From the NCBI RefSeq assembly GCF_019977315.1, contig NZ_AP024652.1, positions 1,178,001-1,242,000 on the forward strand: DNA of 64,000 nucleotides. Direction: 5' to 3'. The notes beneath the pieces were generated by a model. It had not been told where the DNA came from and did no database searches. It was given only the letters and a program-made list of their open reading frames with translations. Positions 61,768 through 64,000 of this stretch are shown here, one piece after another. This DNA is from Arthrobacter sp. StoSoilB22 (GTDB lineage Bacteria; Actinomycetota; Actinomycetes; Actinomycetales; Micrococcaceae). A program made the position numbers and the translations under genes. Each line of letters begins with the position of its first letter. Position 1 is the stretch's first letter.

Positions 61768-63380
61768 TTGGTGCTGCCGGCATCAACAGGAAGCGCCGCC
61801 ACCAACTCGTCCACATACTGCAGGGCGAACCAGAGCTCGGCCCGCACTTGCGCCTGATTGAGGTCCATGTCCAGAAGTTCCCCCAGCACGCCGATCTGCC
61901 GCCGCACACTGTTCCTGTGCAAGCCCAGCAGCTTGGCAGAACCGTCCCAACTGCCGTTTTCACTGAGCCAACCCCGCAGCACCGTCAACAGTGGGTCCCG
62001 CCGATCCGCTTCCAACGCAAGTATGGGCGCCAGGAGTCGTTCGGCCAGGAGGGTCCCGGCTTCGCGCCCCAAAAGTCCGGCGACGGACCAAGTCACCTCG
62101 TCCACACGTGCGCTCTTGCCGGTTGTCACCACACGGCTGCGCAGGGAATCCGCACGTTTGTAGGCTGCTTGAAGCCCTAGAAGTTCGGTCGCTTCGCCAA
62201 TCACCAGCCGCCAGCCGAGTTTCTCCACATCGGAGACCAGCGAATCGTCCACCTTGAAGCGCGTGATCGCAGCGAAACCGTAGTCGGTGATCTCCACCAG
62301 TTTGGTGTCGAAAAGCCTGCGCCATTGCAGCAGCTCACGAACAGGCCCGTCGTCCGCGGCGCCGTCCACCCTGATGCCCAGGACCACCCTCAGTTGCCCG
62401 GACCTGGTGGAGGATATGCTCTGGGCCAGTAGGTCCTTGAGACCGTTGACGTGCTTGGTTGAGCCGGAGGCCAGCGAGTCAGGATGCAGCAGGACCGCGG
62501 TAGCCAGTTGACTTGGGGCCAGCGAGCCACTGGTCCTTTGCCGAAACAGCAGCTCCAACAGCCCAACGGCCGACTGCACCACGTTGTTCTGGGCGGGCGT
62601 CAGCGGCCCATCCGAGCCGAGAATCAGTGCGCCCAGGTTGGCGTCCTTGGTGCTGCGCAGCGGATGCCCGAACACCAGTGCCGAACCTGGCTGCTCAAAA
62701 CCGTCCATCTCCACCCGCGGACCGCTGCCGGACAGCAACCGCTCCAACATGGGGGAGAGCAATGAATGTTCGACGCCGTTGCTGCCGCCGGCATTATGCC
62801 CGCGCGCCCGGACCCGCCCGTCAGCGCCCACCAGAACAGCCCACACGGGCACCCTCTGCACCAAGGCGGCCAGCAGTTCGTGTTCCGGCCTGGGGGAGAG
62901 GACCGCCCGCATGAGTTGCCGGTTGGTCTCTGCCAGCTGCCGGAAAACCCTGGCGTTGTCGGTCTCCAAGAGTTGTGAGAATTCCAGGCCGATGGCCGCG
63001 AACGGCACGGACTCCGGTACTTCGAACAGGGTGAGGTTGTGCTTCCGGCAGGCGTCGAGCAAGACGTCCGGGACGGCGTCGAAATACGGCCTGATACCGA
63101 ACCCCAGCGCCGCAACCTTCGCATCCACCAGCCGCTGGACATAGGCATCCACCTTGGCCGCCGAGCCGCCCTCCCCAAGGAAAGGCAACCCGGCGGTAAG
63201 GAGGAACTCACCCTCCGGCAGGTACGGTGTGGGGTCTTCGAGCTCACTCGGTTCCACCCACCGCAACAGCGAGGCGCCGCTGCCGCCGTCGTGAAGCATT
63301 GTCAACTCCGGCGGCAGCTGCTCCAGAAACTGTTCGAGCGTGACGAAACTGAGGCGGGCGGTGGCGGGCTCAGGCGACAT
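61764..63380 (-). CDS. PucR-family transcriptional regulator
   Basis: A 538-residue protein from the ATG at 63380. An N-terminal PucR-type sensor domain (residues about 10-130; LSFVTLEQFLEQLPPELTML, VPESVPFAAIGLEFSQLLE) is followed by a GGDEF-like/CdaR middle (about 290-450) and a C-terminal helix-turn-helix: DPLLTVLRGWLSENGSWDGS followed by AKLLGLHRNSVRRQIGVL (about 475-515). PucR regulators control purine, amino-acid or amide catabolism. Its start overlaps the end of the alanine racemase gene by 11 bases. Possible control of the convergent amidase gene is inference. Confidence 0.92.
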   Translation of the reverse strand: MSPEPATARLSFVTLEQFLEQLPPELTMLHDGGSGASLLRWVEPSELEDPTPYLPEGEFLLTAGLPFLGEGGSAAKVDAYVQRLVDAKVAALGFGIRPYFDAVPDVLLDACRKHNLTLFEVPESVPFAAIGLEFSQLLETDNARVFRQLAETNRQLMRAVLSPRPEHELLAALVQRVPVWAVLVGADGRVRARGHNAGGSNGVEHSLLSPMLERLLSGSGPRVEMDGFEQPGSALVFGHPLRSTKDANLGALILGSDGPLTPAQNNVVQSAVGLLELLFRQRTSGSLAPSQLATAVLLHPDSLASGSTKHVNGLKDLLAQSISSTRSGQLRVVLGIRVDGAADDGPVRELLQWRRLFDTKLVEITDYGFAAITRFKVDDSLVSDVEKLGWRLVIGEATELLGLQAAYKRADSLRSRVVTTGKSARVDEVTWSVAGLLGREAGTLLAERLLAPILALEADRRDPLLTVLRGWLSENGSWDGSAKLLGLHRNSVRRQIGVLGELLDMDLNQAQVRAELWFALQYVDELVAALPVDAGSTN

Positions 63381-64000
63381 TGCCCTGCCCGGCGGTGGCC
63401 GGCTCCTGGTAGTCGGGGCACTGGTAAGCGGTAGTTGCGTAAGCGCGGGGGAGCCGGGGCGCGATCCTGTTGATGATCTCGTCGCCGTGGCTGCCGATCG
63501 CGGCACCCCAATCGTCGGCGCTCGCCGCCCCGTCTGCCGGATCGCCAAACAACACCGCGGTGTCACCCACGCCGATTCCCAAAGCGTCCGGGCCAAGATC
63601 CACCATGAACTGGTCCATGCACACTTTGCCGATGACCGGCACCCGTCGGCCCGCAATGTTCACCACCGAACGGCCGCTGATGCCCTTGGGGATGCCGTCC
63701 GCGTAACCGAGCGGAATGAGCCCGAGGTACCGCGGTTCGTAGGTGATCGCTTGGTGCTCGTAGCTGACGCCGGTGCCGGCGGGGACCTTCTTGACCATCA
63801 CCAGGGGCGCCGTCACGCTCAGTGCCGGACGCAAGCCGAAATCGGCCGGGTTCAGGTGGTCGGCCGGAGCGAGTCCGTAGATGGCCAGCCCGGCGCGGAC
63901 CATGTCGAAGTGGAATTCGGGGCGGTCCAGGATGTTCGCGGAGCTGGAGACGTGCCGGAGTTCGGGGTTAAGGCCGGCTTCGTGTGCCTGGCGGACGGCG
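63370..64000 (-). CDS. alr: Alanine racemase (5' part missing)
   Basis: The frame is open from the window edge to the TGA at 63370-63372. Visible C-terminal two-thirds: HVSSSANILDRPEFHFDMVR, AGLAIYGLAP, SYEHQAITYEPRYLGLIPLG, YADGIPKGISGRS and GKVCMDQFMVDLG. The Tyr of GVSYEHQAIT is the expected catalytic base (opposite the PLP lysine outside the window), and CMDQFMVD is the alr signature. It interconverts L- and D-alanine for peptidoglycan. Its end overlaps the PucR gene, so the two form an operon. Confidence 0.95.
   Translation of the reverse strand, partial: AVRQAHEAGLNPELRHVSSSANILDRPEFHFDMVRAGLAIYGLAPADHLNPADFGLRPALSVTAPLVMVKKVPAGTGVSYEHQAITYEPRYLGLIPLGYADGIPKGISGRSVVNIAGRRVPVIGKVCMDQFMVDLGPDALGIGVGDTAVLFGDPADGAASADDWGAAIGSHGDEIINRIAPRLPRAYATTAYQCPDYQEPATAGQGNVA

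Overview
The window reads as a high-GC actinobacterial chromosome, most likely Micrococcaceae (Arthrobacter/Paenarthrobacter type). The support is a single-subunit NADP isocitrate dehydrogenase, a PerM (DUF6350)-purN-purH neighbourhood, many GTG starts, PASTA and excalibur domains, a gguAB/chvE-like sugar transporter, and families of intergenic hairpin repeats. No similarity search was possible, so family names rest on recognised motifs and gene context.

Layout. 1-1.5 kb: 5' part of a TerC-like membrane protein, then a small membrane protein with a winged-helix regulator. 1.5-6.5 kb (minus strand): a type VII secretion-style polymorphic toxin operon made of two WXG100-like proteins, a DUF6507-like protein, a 644-residue toxin with a REase-fold-like tip, two paralogous Imm52-like immunity proteins and a YezG-like immunity protein. 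6.7-11.6 kb: two arrays of phased CACCTAG boxes, small genes, a MarR/EamA divergent pair, a decayed beta-lactamase-like gene and a decayed duplicate of the MarR region. 11.7 kb: tRNA-Lys(CTT). 12.3-18.7 kb: a lower-GC four-gene restriction-modification cassette (D12-class adenine methyltransferase, McrB, McrC, Eco57I-like adenine methyltransferase). 18.9-24.4 kb: a scarred region with an IS3-family element split by an IS110-family element, an intact-length but frameshifted flavin monooxygenase, a deleted duplicate of the same locus, and two paralogous ~51-residue proteins.

24.5-31 kb: a cold-shock gene with a folded leader, a third CACCTAG array in front of a large LuxR-type ATPase regulator, an APC permease, a fourth array, and a pRiA4b-ORF3-like protein. 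31-36.6 kb: UDP-glucose dehydrogenase with a glycosyltransferase, a PASTA/excalibur lipoprotein, and a heat-shock group (HspR-like, Hsp20, J-domain protein). 37-46 kb: PerM-purN-purH, interrupted by a MurNAc uptake/kinase/etherase operon and by a DUF559 nuclease-like gene bracketed by seven REP-like hairpins. 46-64 kb: secreted serine protease, icd, N-methyltryptophan/sarcosine oxidase, DoxX, a Gfo/Idh oxidoreductase, a MacB-like exporter, a monosaccharide ABC transporter with ROK regulator, a nitrilase-family amidase, a PucR regulator and the 3' part of alanine racemase.

Most noteworthy are (i) four intergenic arrays of CACCTAG octamers spaced 21-22 bp (two helical turns), three of them pointing into a gene start; (ii) the methyltransferase-McrB-McrC-methyltransferase cassette; (iii) the DUF559 gene bracketed by REP-like arrays; and (iv) the toxin operon with stacked immunity genes.
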